DNA from: Treponema vincentii | Lineage (GTDB): Bacteria; Spirochaetota; Spirochaetia; Treponematales; Treponemataceae | Assembly: GCF_018336815.1 (NCBI RefSeq) | Contig: NZ_CP050497.1 | Span: 806,001 to 870,000, forward strand | Length of the DNA stretch: 64,000 nt | Direction of reading: 5' to 3' | Shown here: in pieces, positions 17,523 to 28,394 of the stretch | How the letters are laid out: every line of letters starts with the position of its first letter | How positions within the stretch are numbered: the stretch's first letter is position 1 | Translations under genes and position numbers: made by a program | The notes under the pieces: model-generated | The model's input: the letters and a program-made list of their open reading frames with translations, nothing else | Told to the model about the DNA's origin: nothing | Databases searched by the model: none

Positions 17523-19511
17523 CTAGTTGTCAGAACCGCCTTTATTTTGTCGGCTGAAATTATTGATCATATCCGACTGCTTTTGCAAATTTCGCAAAGT
17601 TCCGTCCATATTCCCATACTTTTGCCGCAGCTCCAGCTCCTTTTTTTCAAGAGCCTTATCGTACCGCGCGATTTTATCCTTGCTCGTCTTAATTTGAGCT
17701 GCCAATCCGTTTGTTCGCGTAGAAAAAATTCCGCCCCGCTGCACATATGGATCTATCTGTTTAAATACCTGAAACGCGACGCCGTCATCGACAAGCACAT
17801 CATTATCGGTATCATATCCGAAAAGGTAACGGACATCTTCCATCGAATTTTGTAAAGCCTCATCAAGTTTTTTTTCATCGATTTCCAAATATCCGCGGAG
17901 CCGCGCTTCATTAAGGCCTGAGCTTGTATCCGATTTTGTCGATATGCCGATTTGCGATAACGTCCGTATTGGGGTGTCTGCATTTTTACGGTATACATTT
18001 GCAACGATTTGGCGCAGATTATTTTTTAAAGCGGACAGCGTCGTATCCCCGAAAAGAGCGCCGAGATTTTCTTCCGCCGTTTTACGCTCATCGTCGGTAA
18101 AATATTCGATTTCATCGATAACCGCTTGCTGGTTGCTCGTTACAATATTGATTTCCGCCAAAAGCCGGTTGTATTTTGCGACAAATTCGATAATTGCATC
18201 CTTTGCCGGTTGAGGATCCGGTTTAATACTGATACTTTCCGGTTTATCGGTCTTATCCTCCAGTTGGAGCGTTACTCCCGGAATAAGATCATCGATTTTA
18301 TTTGTGCTTCGCTTTACAGGGATGCCTTCAAAGGTAAGAGCTGCCTCCTGTGCCTGCGAGACGGGATTAACCGGTATGTATTCGCCTGTCGCTTTAGGAT
18401 CGTATACTTTGATCTGCGTTATTGATACGCTTTTATCTGTGTTATTATTATGTACGGTGAGTCCGGTAATATCACCATATTCGCTCAAGGGGATACTGAA
18501 GGTCTGCGTTTCTGCCGTATCGGCTAGTGCAGGCAACGGGATAAGCGTTCCACGCGGAGAAACTAATGATAGTACATTATAATCTTCCACAGGGGCAGCG
18601 GTTTGTTGATTTAACCCAAGAGTTTCAGGCAGGATACTTGAATCGCTCGGCGCATTGGTTACGGTTACGCCTTTATACGATGCGGAACCGACTTGTTCAT
18701 AAATCGATTCTCCGCTGGGGGCGGATACTTCTCCTTGCGCGGAAGGCGAAGCATCTGCATCGGTATTGTTTTGCAAGGATACGGTATATTCCAATACATA
18801 CTGCTGTGAGCCGCGCACCGGTTTGGAAAACATAATGCGTTCTGTTGTCTGTGCAGGAATTGCAGCCTCTGTTTTTTCGGCATCCACTGCAGGACGGTCG
18901 TTCTTTTTTATCAGACCGTTTTCGAGCGCAAAGGATAAGGCATCATCGGAAAACTCCAGCTTATTGGCTTCCCCCGTTAGCTGGGATTCAAAAAGCAACG
19001 AAACGGCACTGGGCGAAGTCTTTATTTCCGAAATTCTGAGAATATCTTTTCCTTTTTTATTAACGGCATCGATAAAACTTCGGTATTTTCCGCCTTGCCA
19101 ATTCACCGAAAATTTTTTTTCGCCGACAGTAAAGGTGTAGAGCCCTTTCGGAACTTGAAAGTCTTTTGATACTTCTTGTGATAAAAAAGAATCCGCTTGG
19201 GCAATTTGATTGATGGAGATTTTAAAAGTCTGTTCGCGGGCATCCCGTGAAGCGGTTGCCGTTACCGCTCGTTCATTGGAAGAGGTAACGGTTTTTTCTA
19301 CAAAGGGATTGTTAAATGAATAGAGTTCCCGTGTCTTTTCGCGGATTTCGGTAGAGAACTGGTTTATTTTTCGCCAAATAGTATTTTGCCGTTCATATTT
19401 TTTTAAATCTTCAGCAGCTGAATCGCGCGGGGCACGCTCTTTTTTCATCAGCGTTTCAATGAGATTATCATATTTACCGGCTCCTATGCCGGGAATATTC
19501 ATATCGGACAC
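17523..19511 (-). CDS. fliD: Flagellar filament cap protein FliD (hook-associated protein 2)
   Basis: FliD caps the growing filament and directs flagellin folding; in spirochaetes this occurs in the periplasm. The protein has 662 residues. The N-terminal MSDMNIPGIGAGKYDNLIETLMKKER and the C-terminal heptad-rich end (SKDKIARYDKALEKKELELRQKYGNMDGTL) match FliD_N and FliD_C. The large variable middle domain is spirochaete-sized. The start is GTG at 19511 with AAAGGGG 5-6 bases upstream; an ATG three codons later has worse spacing. A sigma-28-like promoter precedes it. It follows the flagellin genes and precedes two small unknown genes on the same strand. Confidence 0.92.
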   Translation of the reverse strand: MSDMNIPGIGAGKYDNLIETLMKKERAPRDSAAEDLKKYERQNTIWRKINQFSTEIREKTRELYSFNNPFVEKTVTSSNERAVTATASRDAREQTFKISINQIAQADSFLSQEVSKDFQVPKGLYTFTVGEKKFSVNWQGGKYRSFIDAVNKKGKDILRISEIKTSPSAVSLLFESQLTGEANKLEFSDDALSFALENGLIKKNDRPAVDAEKTEAAIPAQTTERIMFSKPVRGSQQYVLEYTVSLQNNTDADASPSAQGEVSAPSGESIYEQVGSASYKGVTVTNAPSDSSILPETLGLNQQTAAPVEDYNVLSLVSPRGTLIPLPALADTAETQTFSIPLSEYGDITGLTVHNNNTDKSVSITQIKVYDPKATGEYIPVNPVSQAQEAALTFEGIPVKRSTNKIDDLIPGVTLQLEDKTDKPESISIKPDPQPAKDAIIEFVAKYNRLLAEINIVTSNQQAVIDEIEYFTDDERKTAEENLGALFGDTTLSALKNNLRQIVANVYRKNADTPIRTLSQIGISTKSDTSSGLNEARLRGYLEIDEKKLDEALQNSMEDVRYLFGYDTDNDVLVDDGVAFQVFKQIDPYVQRGGIFSTRTNGLAAQIKTSKDKIARYDKALEKKELELRQKYGNMDGTLRNLQKQSDMINNFSRQNKGGSDN

Positions 19512-19556
19512 TCTAACCCCTTTACCGTTAAGCCGGATAAAACTTATCTACTATCA

Positions 19557-19584
19557 TTGTCGGCTGTAATACCAATAATCTTTA
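19557..19584 (-). promoter_or_regulatory. Sigma-28-like promoter of fliD
   Basis: Minus strand: TAAA (19581-19584), exactly 16 bases, GCCGACAA (19557-19564); compare the flagellar consensus ending GCCGATAA. The same 16-base spacing occurs upstream of the first flagellin gene. Confidence 0.65.
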
Positions 19585-19626
19585 TGGAATCAAATGAGTT
19601 ACGTGATTTACATATTTTTAGATAAA

Positions 19627-19663
19627 AAAAGGAAGAAGAAGGGCGCGGCTTCTTCTTCCTTTT
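19627..19663. terminator. Terminator between flaB3-like gene and fliD
   Basis: The perfect stem AAAAGGAAGAAGAAG / CTTCTTCTTCCTTTT has a GC-rich loop, with A/T tracts on both sides that allow function in either direction. It separates the flagellin transcript from fliD. Confidence 0.8.
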
Positions 19664-19759
19664 AAGTCGTGGAAAAAGAGATAACATCCAGAAACCTCTT
19701 TTAGTCAAACCCTCACTGTTGATTTAGGTTTGCGTTATTTCCCCGATTTTTTTTGAGCG

Positions 19760-20617
19760 CTATTGAAGGAGGCGGATAACCGACTGGGGTTGTGTGTTCG
19801 CCTGTGCAAGCATTGCGGTACCTGACTGCATCAAGATTTGATTCTTGGTGTACTCAACGATCTGTTTTGCCATATCAGCATCGCGGATGCGTGATTCAGC
19901 AGCCTGCAGGTTTTCAGCAGCAATTGCAACGCCATTGTATGCAAGTTCGAAACGGTTCTGGTATGCACCGAGGTCTGCTCTCTGCTTGTTGATCTGCTTC
20001 AATGCATTGTCGATAGTACCGATGGCCATATTAGCACCTTCTACAGAAGAGATGGTGATCATATCGCCTTCACCACCCTGCATACCACCGATAAGACCGA
20101 GAGCGGTAGCAGTCATTGTGCCGACGAAGAGCTTTTCAGACTGATCCATGTTCGCACCGACATGCAACTGCAATTGATTGTCAGCTGCATCTCTTGCAAA
20201 GCGTCCGGTAAGCAAGTTCATACCGTTGAATTGGGCATGGCTTGCAATGCGGTCTACTTCATCCACAAGTTGAGAAACTTCAACCTGAATTTGCATACGA
20301 TCTTCTGCAGAGTAAATACCGTTAGCGGCCTGAACTGCCAACTCGCGTAAGCGCTGCATGATATCGGTGGTTTCAGCTAAATATCCTTCTGTTGCTTGGA
20401 TAAAGGAAACACCGTTCTGTATGTTCTGACCTGCTTGATTTAAACCGCGGATCTGGCTTCTCATTTTTTCGGAAACTGCAAGTCCGGAAGCATCATCGCC
20501 TGCGCGGTTAATGCGCATACCGCTGGAAAGCTTTTCTATGTCTTTTACGATGCTGGTCTCGACGATACCTGTGTTGCGCTGTGAATACATAGCGCTCATG
20601 TTGTGGTTAATAATCAT
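19760..20617 (-). CDS. flaB3: Periplasmic core flagellin FlaB (FlaB3-like)
   Basis: 285 residues. It starts [17 protein letters not shown] at ATG 20617 with AAGGAGGG 5-6 bases upstream. The conserved flagellin N-terminal D0/D1 helices ([21 protein letters not shown]) and the C-terminal helices ([10 protein letters not shown]...[13 protein letters not shown]) flank a very short central region, as expected for spirochaete core flagellins that stay in the periplasm. The middle [18 protein letters not shown] and the Gly-rich insert differ from the upstream paralogue and resemble the FlaB3 type of Treponema; the numeric name is by resemblance and gene order only. It has no obvious sigma-28 promoter of its own. 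Confidence 0.9.
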   Translation of the reverse strand: MIINHNMSAMYSQRNTGIVETSIVKDIEKLSSGMRINRAGDDASGLAVSEKMRSQIRGLNQAGQNIQNGVSFIQATEGYLAETTDIMQRLRELAVQAANGIYSAEDRMQIQVEVSQLVDEVDRIASHAQFNGMNLLTGRFARDAADNQLQLHVGANMDQSEKLFVGTMTATALGLIGGMQGGEGDMITISSVEGANMAIGTIDNALKQINKQRADLGAYQNRFELAYNGVAIAAENLQAAESRIRDADMAKQIVEYTKNQILMQSGTAMLAQANTQPQSVIRLLQ

Positions 20618-20717
20618 ATAACCCTCCTTGAAGTCTGCTCCCGGCATCCATGCCGGAAATGGTCACTGTATAAAAACATTACGGAAATTGGTTGCGCCTT
20701 TCCTTTCTGTTTTTTAC

Positions 20718-20765
20718 ACAGTATTATTGGCTTTCGATGTACTAACCGAAGACCAATAATACTGT
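20718..20765 (-). other. Long hairpin between the two flagellin genes
   Basis: A perfect 13-bp stem (ACAGTATTATTGG, 20718-20730, with CCAATAATACTGT, 20753-20765) encloses a smaller inner stem. It lies in the spacer of the two co-directional flagellin genes. It is not followed by T in the transcript direction, so an RNA-processing or stability element is more likely than a terminator. Confidence 0.5.
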
Positions 20766-20898
20766 TATACAGGGCTTCTTAAGGGTATTTTTCAAAGATC
20801 ATGTTAACGGGATACCGGAGACATCCCGCCGGTTCTCGTTATTACAGTGGTAAGTATACCCTCTTGCCGAAAAAAAGACAAGAGAGTTACGCAAGAAA

Positions 20899-21759
20899 TT
20901 ACCGTAATAATGAGAGTACAAGCTGGGTATTTGAATTCGCCTGCGCCAACATTGCCGTGCCGGACTGTGTGAGTATCTGATTTCTCGTATACTCAACCAT
21001 CTGCTTGGCCATATCGGCATCACGGATACGTGATTCGGATGCCTGTAGGTTTTCTGCGGCAATATCGATTCCAACAACAGTCATTTCCAGTCTGTTCTGG
21101 TATGCGCCGAGGTCTGCCCGCTGCTTGTTGATTTTCTTCAATGCCTCATCGATTGTACCGATGCTGTGATTGGCTTCTTCTGCGGTTTCGATCGTCATCG
21201 TGCGGTTATCGCTCAGATCACGCACGCCGAGGGCATGAGCCGTCATAGTACCGATGTACACGCGGATGCGCTGATCCATGTTGGCGCCAATGTGGAACCA
21301 CATTGATGCTGTTACAGCGTTTTCGCCGCCTTCCCGTGCGAAGCGTCCGGTCAGCATATTCATACCGTTAAATTGAGCGGAACTTGCAATGCGGTCAACT
21401 TCGGCAACAAGCTGGGAAACTTCGACCTGAATTTGCATCCGGTCTTCCGCGCTGTAAATGCCGTTTGATGCCTGCACCGCCAGCTCGCGGATACGCTGCA
21501 TAATGTCAGTCGTCTCCTGCAAATACGCTTCGGCAACTTGAATAAAGCTGATTCCGTTCGATGCGTTTGTCGAAGCTTGATTTAAGCCGCGGATTTGAGC
21601 GCGCATTTTTTCGGAAACTGCGAGACCGGAAGCATCATCACCTGCGCGATTGATGCGCATACCGCTGGACAATTTTTCGATGTCCTTACCGATACGTACA
21701 CCGGTAACGCCCAATGTACGCTGTGCAAACATTGCACTCATGTTGTGGTTGATAACCAT
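20899..21759 (-). CDS. flaB1: Periplasmic core flagellin FlaB (FlaB1-like)
   Basis: 286 residues from ATG 21759 with GGAGG 7 bases upstream. The N-terminus [20 protein letters not shown] and C-terminus [17 protein letters not shown] are typical. The central [22 protein letters not shown] is the form seen in FlaB1/FlaB2-class treponemal flagellins. It forms part of the periplasmic filament core under the FlaA sheath. It is first in a flaB-flaB-fliD cluster and is driven by a sigma-28-like promoter. Paralogue number is inferred from gene order known for other treponemes. Confidence 0.9.
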   Translation of the reverse strand: MVINHNMSAMFAQRTLGVTGVRIGKDIEKLSSGMRINRAGDDASGLAVSEKMRAQIRGLNQASTNASNGISFIQVAEAYLQETTDIMQRIRELAVQASNGIYSAEDRMQIQVEVSQLVAEVDRIASSAQFNGMNMLTGRFAREGGENAVTASMWFHIGANMDQRIRVYIGTMTAHALGVRDLSDNRTMTIETAEEANHSIGTIDEALKKINKQRADLGAYQNRLEMTVVGIDIAAENLQASESRIRDADMAKQMVEYTRNQILTQSGTAMLAQANSNTQLVLSLLR

Positions 21760-21832
21760 AGCATTTCCTCCATGAAATGTGGTACTGAAAAGCATCCGTG
21801 CTTTTCAGGAAAATAGAATATCTCCATTTCTT

Positions 21833-21860
21833 TTATCGGTGGTATAAGCTGAAAACTTTA
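21833..21860 (-). promoter_or_regulatory. Sigma-28-like promoter of the first flagellin gene
   Basis: Minus strand: TAAA (21857-21860) extended as TAAAGTTT, 16 bases from TAAA, then ACCGATAA (21833-21840), one mismatch from GCCGATAA. Confidence 0.75.
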
Positions 21861-21890
21861 GCCTTTTTGCAAAATTTTTTTAACATTTTA

Positions 21891-21994
21891 TATGGGAATC
21901 TCTAAAAACCTCAAACCTATCGGCTTGTTCTGTAAGGAAGTGATTTATCATATCCGCAAAAGCGGATTGCGAATCAGTTTTTTAGAGGTTCCCG
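21891..21994. repeat. Dispersed 100-bp hairpin repeat, family B copy 2
   Basis: Nearly identical over about 80 interior bases to the copy at 2473-2574; ends GGGAATCTCTAAAAAC and GTTTTTTAGAGGTTCCC pair. It lies between the divergent flagellin promoter and the phosphatase-like lipoprotein gene. Confidence 0.8.
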
Positions 21995-22064
21995 TGTGTT
22001 TTTCAGTAAAAGAGCAGGCAGCTTAGATGGGGAGATTACATTCGCTAGAACGAAGACTATATCT

Positions 22065-22108
22065 TTTGAAAAAAGGCGGTGCAGAGGCGTCGGTTATTTT
22101 CAAAAGTC
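22065..22108. repeat. Small inverted-repeat module shared with the element at 6.9 kb
   Basis: CTTTTGAAAA and TTTTCAAAAG flank a segment similar to that nested in the palindromic element at about 6869-6991 (GAAAA-AGG-GG-GCAGA-CG pattern). No gene is seen in 21995-22203 apart from this module and the promoter. Confidence 0.45.
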
Positions 22109-22137
22109 TTGTTTATCGCCCCATTAGCATATATACT
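22109..22137 (+). promoter_or_regulatory. Sigma-70 promoter of the phosphatase-like lipoprotein gene
   Basis: TTGTTT (22109-22114), 17 bases, TATACT (22132-22137). It leaves a leader of about 60 bases with GGAGG before ATG 22204, in contrast to the leaderless genes. Confidence 0.6.
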
Positions 22138-22203
22138 TATAGTATATTATTAAGAAAGAAGTTTGCACTTTTTCTGCGTGAGGCTTCAATTTTTGGAGGT
22201 TTT

Positions 22204-23310
22204 ATGATTCACAAACGTTTTATGCGTCTATCGATTGCATTATTGTTCAGCCTTTCCGTGCTGATGTCATGCGCTACTACGGACAGCGCACGTATGCAGG
22301 AGCCGGTATATGAGCCGCTGCAGGGAACCGTTTCATCGGTTGACAAGTACGGTAACCTTACAACGGACATTACCGAAGCGGCTTTAAAAGAAAAAGGGTA
22401 TGAACTCGGCGATGTGTTGCTCGCAAAGCTGGGAGACAAAACCGTAACAGCTCCCTTTGTTGCAACCTATAGCGACGTTAATAGAGGGGATTATCTGATT
22501 AGAATGTCACACGGATTTACCGCTATCGCGATGAGCTATGATAACTGTAGCGGCAAAACCGGTGCAGTCGAGGGAACTCCGGTAACACTGTCTCTTTCCA
22601 AGAAAGGCGCCTATTTACAGGAATATGAAATGCGCCACTTGGTTAAATCGGAAAAACGTGAGGATTATGCTTCCGATGCAATATTCGCAAACTTCCGCGC
22701 CGTTCAAGCGGGTTCTATTGCGTCCAATCGGCTGTACAGAGGATGCAATCCGGTACTCGGCGATGCCCGCGCCCCGTATGCGGCAAAGCTCGTTGAAGAA
22801 GCAAAAATTATAACCGTTATCAATCTTGCAGACAGCGCCGAAAGCATGGAACCGCACCTTGCTGCAGCGCCTTACTATCAGCAGCTGGTAAAAGACGGAC
22901 AGGTTATCACCCTTAATATGGGAATTGATTTTAACGATCCTGCATTTATCGCGAAACTGAAAGACGGGTTGATCTTTATGGGACAGCACGAGGGACCGTT
23001 CTATGTTCATTGCAACGAAGGAAAAGACCGCGCGGGTATGGTTGCCGCCGTACTAGAGGCATTGATGGGCGCCACCGTGCAGCAGGTTGCTGACGACTAT
23101 ATGCTCTCATACATGAATTACTTTAACGTCAAGAAAACCGATGCGCGATATCCGGTAATTGCGAAGATTATCACCGATATGTTCGTAAAGATGAACGGCG
23201 GCAAGGCTATTACCGATGCCAACTTAAAATCCGTTACGGAAAACTACCTGACCAAAACGGTTGGTCTAACCGCGCAGCAAGTAAACGCGCTCAAACAAAA
23301 ACTACAGTAA
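22204..23310 (+). CDS. Lipoprotein with SAM-hydroxide adenosyltransferase-like barrel and tyrosine-phosphatase-like domain
   Basis: 368 residues, ATG 22204 after GGAGG. A lipoprotein signal (lipobox LMSC, Cys about residue 21) places it at the membrane surface. Residues about 36-135 (LQGTVSSVDKYGNLTTDI...) resemble the C-terminal beta-barrel of the DUF62/SAM hydroxide adenosyltransferase family, without its catalytic N-terminal half. Residues about 160-365 are a phosphatase domain with the P-loop HCNEGKDRAG, the Cx5R signature with the GKDR form of the Y_phosphatase3 / dual-specificity type. The combination is unusual and the substrate is unknown; it could be a peptide, lipid or inositol phosphate. 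It has its own promoter. Confidence 0.8.
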   Translation: MIHKRFMRLSIALLFSLSVLMSCATTDSARMQEPVYEPLQGTVSSVDKYGNLTTDITEAALKEKGYELGDVLLAKLGDKTVTAPFVATYSDVNRGDYLIRMSHGFTAIAMSYDNCSGKTGAVEGTPVTLSLSKKGAYLQEYEMRHLVKSEKREDYASDAIFANFRAVQAGSIASNRLYRGCNPVLGDARAPYAAKLVEEAKIITVINLADSAESMEPHLAAAPYYQQLVKDGQVITLNMGIDFNDPAFIAKLKDGLIFMGQHEGPFYVHCNEGKDRAGMVAAVLEALMGATVQQVADDYMLSYMNYFNVKKTDARYPVIAKIITDMFVKMNGGKAITDANLKSVTENYLTKTVGLTAQQVNALKQKLQ

Positions 23311-23364
23311 CGAAGCGATCTGAGCAACCGCATCGGAAATATTTAAAGCAGTTGCCTTCCTTTT

Positions 23365-23395
23365 GTGCGAAATTTTGACAAAATTTCGCACTCTT
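23365..23395. repeat. GTGCGAAATTTT hairpin module
   Basis: TGTGCGAAATTTT and AAAATTTCGCAC form a near-perfect hairpin. Related modules lie beside the other family A elements at 35954-35982 and, degenerately, near 6763 and 41193. Confidence 0.6.
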
Positions 23396-23408
23396 TATCC
23401 GAGAATAA

Positions 23409-23553
23409 GGGTAAATGCATTAGGCAAATGAATCAAACTCCGCAGAATATAGGGAGCGGAGCAACCATTTGAGACGCAACGCGGCGAAACTCTGGTTGTG
23501 CAGCCCCCTATATTCTGCGGGCGTGTCTTACAAAGAACCTAAGGCGTTTACCC
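23409..23553. repeat. Palindromic intergenic element, family A copy 2
   Basis: The ends GGTAAATGCATTAG and CCTAAGGCGTTTACC pair. The inner arms CTCCGCAGAATATAGGG and CCCTATATTCTGCGGG form a second strong stem, and the centre holds CAACCATTTGAGAC and GGTTGTGCAGCC. It ends 18 bases before the start of the following gene. Confidence 0.8.
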
Positions 23554-23571
23554 TGCAATTAAGGAATACCT

Positions 23572-26487
23572 ATGGATACCGACGATTTAAATACCAACGA
23601 ACACATTCACTCAGCAGAAGGGCACGATATGCCACCCGCTTCGAACCTCGATACGGAGATACGCCCGGGTACCACGGCAAGCGGTACCGCCGAAATGCTG
23701 CCTAATATGCAGCCTATTGAAAACGAAAACGCTGACACGGCAGGCAGTCATCCGGCAGAGCGGCAGACGGTAGCGCAGAACGCCGATACGGTACAAGCCC
23801 CTCCGTCTCCGCCCACGAAAAAAAAGCGGAAAAAGAGCGGATTTTTCAAAAAAGTCGGTATCTTTCTCCTCGTCCTTATTTTGATTATCCTGATTCCGCT
23901 TGTCGGGTTAATCGGATATTCATTGATAAACCGGACGAATCCTGCGCGGCATATTGCGGATGGATACTATGCAGCGGTTACCATTCGCTCTGCAAGTGAT
24001 ACGCTGCAAAAAGGACTGTACCTTAGCGCTGTCGATTCGCTCCTTTCCTCGCCCGAAACGGCAGCTTTACAGGGCAATCTCCGTGCGCTGCGATCGAATA
24101 CAACGCTCCAATCGAGTTGGTTTAAGCGGCTGCTGAACGTCCCCGTGAACATTGCTGTTTATGAAGGCAGTAATGCCGCGATTGTTGCGAATATCGGTAT
24201 CCGCTCTGCTGCCGTTCAGCTGCTTCCCCTTATTAGTGCCGTTAAGCCGGAACTGTTTGATTCGGTGCCGAACCTTTCGCAAACCGAATTTGACATCAAC
24301 GGCAGCGCAAAAAAAGGCTTTCTCTTTGAACTGACTCAAGATCAGCGGCTCTACATCTGTTTTTATAAAAATCTCATGGTTGCCACAACCTCGGAAGATT
24401 TGCTGTATTCCTGTTTGGCCGAAAACTCAGAAGCGAGCGGTAAACGGCTGACTGCGCTGCTGCGGGATTCAAATCGCGGAGCTATCAGTGTCTACGCGGA
24501 ACCGTCGTATTTTATTTCCGGTATGGCAGCAAAACGAGACATCGTCGGCAACATGATACGGGAACTCGCCTTCCCCGATCCGGCAGCGCTCAACGTCAAT
24601 TTTGACGAAACAACCGTCTCTCTTCACAGCATTATCAATTGGATCTCGGAACGAAACGAGGTAAATGCCATCCTACAGCGGCGCTCAACCCTGCCGGCTA
24701 TTTTATCTCGTCTGCCGGAAGGCGCCGTCTATGTGACGCTACTCAACCTTGGCGATCCCCAATTTCTCTACGAAAACACCAAAGCTTTTTTCCCTCCGGA
24801 ACTAACGAAGAACTTCAATTCGGCGGATAAAAATAGTAAATTCTTTTTTAACAAAGATTTGAATCAACTTATTTTTGACTGGATGGGCAGTGAAATCGGC
24901 GTATTCGGGCATCGGGATTCTCAAACGCCTGTTTTCTTCATTTCGTTAAAGGATGAGGCAAAATGCCGCTATCTGTTGGAAGATTTGTTTAGCACGATAT
25001 TCATCGATCGCAGCACTGCTGCGGTAGTCGACGATAACCGTATCCCGCGGATTATCTTCCCCTCGTGGTTGTCAAGACTGCTACGAGCCTTTCAAATCGA
25101 TCTGCCGGAACCATTCTATATGATACAGGACAGCTATTTGTATCTTTCCAATAGTGCTGAAGCGCTCGGAATGTGCAAAAAGGAAACCGATGCTGGTAAG
25201 CTCTTGGTAAAAACCGATGAATGGAAGAAAATTGCAAAATCCGTTTCCGCCGAAACGTCTTTCTTGGTGTACTATTCGCTGGATCGAAGTATTCCGTTTT
25301 TCTTGGAACAAAATGCACTGCTAAAAACCGCTTTTAAGAATTACGGTAAAGGCGTATTATCATTGCGTTTTGCAGCTGATCGCAAAGTTCATTTGGATTT
25401 CTATACGCAGAAAACCGATGCGCGCAAATTGGAAGAAATCCCCTCATTTCCGCGGTCTCTTTCTCAGCGGCCCGAAACCGATATTATCTGCACAAAGTCC
25501 GCGGACAATATTCCCTATATTTTTTGGACGAACGGTTCGAATGTGCATGGCATGAATCTTTTAACCGGAAATGAGTCAACGCTTTCGCTCGACGGAAAAG
25601 CGGGGATTGCCGCCGAAATAAAACACTCAAAGCTGCAAGCGTTGTGGGCTGTTTCCGCCCGCGGTTCCATCTATCGGGTAAATGAAAACTTGGAACCCTT
25701 TGCAGGTTATCCCATACTGACGGCGGAAAAACTCCTCCCCAAACCGGCTACTTTTAACGGCGGCATCGTGGCTCCGCTTTCTTCCGATTCGACGCTCCTC
25801 TTTGCCGACGCAACGGATAATTGGTTTATTTCTGAGCCGATGAACGCGAAATTGCGAACTGCCCCTATTATATGGAAGGCTGGGGTCGCGGCGCTTCCTC
25901 GTTCTTTTGAAAGCAATCTGTACTTGTTTAATAACGAGGGGAAAACCGTTGAAGGGTATCCCATTGAACTTGAGGGCATCTTTGCCGCAGCGCCGGTATT
26001 CTTTGAAGAAACAAAGGGAAACTACGCTGTCGCTTTTGTAAGCGAAGACGGTAGATTTTCTATCCGCAGCTTATCGCAGGATTATGCGGAGACCGCCTCG
26101 TGTGATCTTAACACCGTATGTAAAGCGGATTTGGCGTATTCGGCATCGTTGCGGGCGTTTTTTGTGGTTTCTCAAGACGGCCACCTGTTCAAATTCAACA
26201 CCGCCGGTGCGATAATAGACTCATTACCGTTAAAAACAGGCGCTGCGGATGATTACCGCATCACCTTGCTCGATGTAACCGGCGACGGTAAAGATGAAAT
26301 CTTTGTTTCGGGAGGCGGCAATGCACTTTACGGCTTCACCTCCGGCTTTGCTCCGCTGGACGGTTTTCCCCTTGCCGGTACGGGAACGCCGTACTTACTC
26401 GATATCGACGGAGACTCGTTCCCCGAACTGATCACACACGGTATCGACTCAAAAGTTCACGCATATCGGGGAGCGGTACTGAGGTGA
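23572..26487 (+). CDS. Large membrane-anchored envelope protein with FG-GAP-like C-terminal repeats
   Basis: 971 residues; ATG 23572 has AAGGA 6 bases upstream. An N-terminal cytoplasmic stretch of about 95 residues (acidic, then Pro and a KKKRKKSG basic patch) precedes one transmembrane helix (about 103-124). A long extracytoplasmic region follows. The last 250 residues contain repeated beta-propeller-like units, and two Ca-binding-type loops occur near the end: DVTGDGKDE and DIDGDSFPE. I do not recognise the large central domain; it might be related to DUF3352-type envelope proteins. It is a single-gene unit following a palindromic element. Confidence 0.75.
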   Translation: MDTDDLNTNEHIHSAEGHDMPPASNLDTEIRPGTTASGTAEMLPNMQPIENENADTAGSHPAERQTVAQNADTVQAPPSPPTKKKRKKSGFFKKVGIFLLVLILIILIPLVGLIGYSLINRTNPARHIADGYYAAVTIRSASDTLQKGLYLSAVDSLLSSPETAALQGNLRALRSNTTLQSSWFKRLLNVPVNIAVYEGSNAAIVANIGIRSAAVQLLPLISAVKPELFDSVPNLSQTEFDINGSAKKGFLFELTQDQRLYICFYKNLMVATTSEDLLYSCLAENSEASGKRLTALLRDSNRGAISVYAEPSYFISGMAAKRDIVGNMIRELAFPDPAALNVNFDETTVSLHSIINWISERNEVNAILQRRSTLPAILSRLPEGAVYVTLLNLGDPQFLYENTKAFFPPELTKNFNSADKNSKFFFNKDLNQLIFDWMGSEIGVFGHRDSQTPVFFISLKDEAKCRYLLEDLFSTIFIDRSTAAVVDDNRIPRIIFPSWLSRLLRAFQIDLPEPFYMIQDSYLYLSNSAEALGMCKKETDAGKLLVKTDEWKKIAKSVSAETSFLVYYSLDRSIPFFLEQNALLKTAFKNYGKGVLSLRFAADRKVHLDFYTQKTDARKLEEIPSFPRSLSQRPETDIICTKSADNIPYIFWTNGSNVHGMNLLTGNESTLSLDGKAGIAAEIKHSKLQALWAVSARGSIYRVNENLEPFAGYPILTAEKLLPKPATFNGGIVAPLSSDSTLLFADATDNWFISEPMNAKLRTAPIIWKAGVAALPRSFESNLYLFNNEGKTVEGYPIELEGIFAAAPVFFEETKGNYAVAFVSEDGRFSIRSLSQDYAETASCDLNTVCKADLAYSASLRAFFVVSQDGHLFKFNTAGAIIDSLPLKTGAADDYRITLLDVTGDGKDEIFVSGGGNALYGFTSGFAPLDGFPLAGTGTPYLLDIDGDSFPELITHGIDSKVHAYRGAVLR

Positions 26488-26512
26488 AGCCGATCTGCGT
26501 CTGACAAGGTGT

Positions 26513-26565
26513 TCCTAAAATTCAGCAGGCAGCTCTAAAAACTCGGTTTGATTTTTAGGAACATC
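26513..26565. repeat. Degenerate family B repeat
   Basis: GTTCCTAAAA at the left and TTTTTAGGAAC at the right pair, with an internal GCTCTAAAAACTCGG copy of the family end. It has a short stem and lies between a stop codon and the groEL leader. Confidence 0.55.
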
Positions 26566-26704
26566 CGTCGATTTTATAACTGGTTTCTTGAATCACTTGC
26601 CGGTTTACCTTTTTTTTTGTATTTTACTATCATATCGTTTTGAATGTTTACGAGGCTTTTGCAGACTGGTAAATGTTCTATATGTTAAAAACTACAGTAC
26701 GTAG

Positions 26705-28375
<1,671 letters not shown>

Positions 28376-28394
28376 TCGATATTCCCAACAAGCG

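Noticed and set aside
22027-22203. 59-residue N-terminal extension of the phosphatase-like lipoprotein
   Set aside because: It has no ribosome site, covers the promoter and a repeat module, and would bury the lipoprotein signal peptide; ATG 22204 after GGAGG is preferred.
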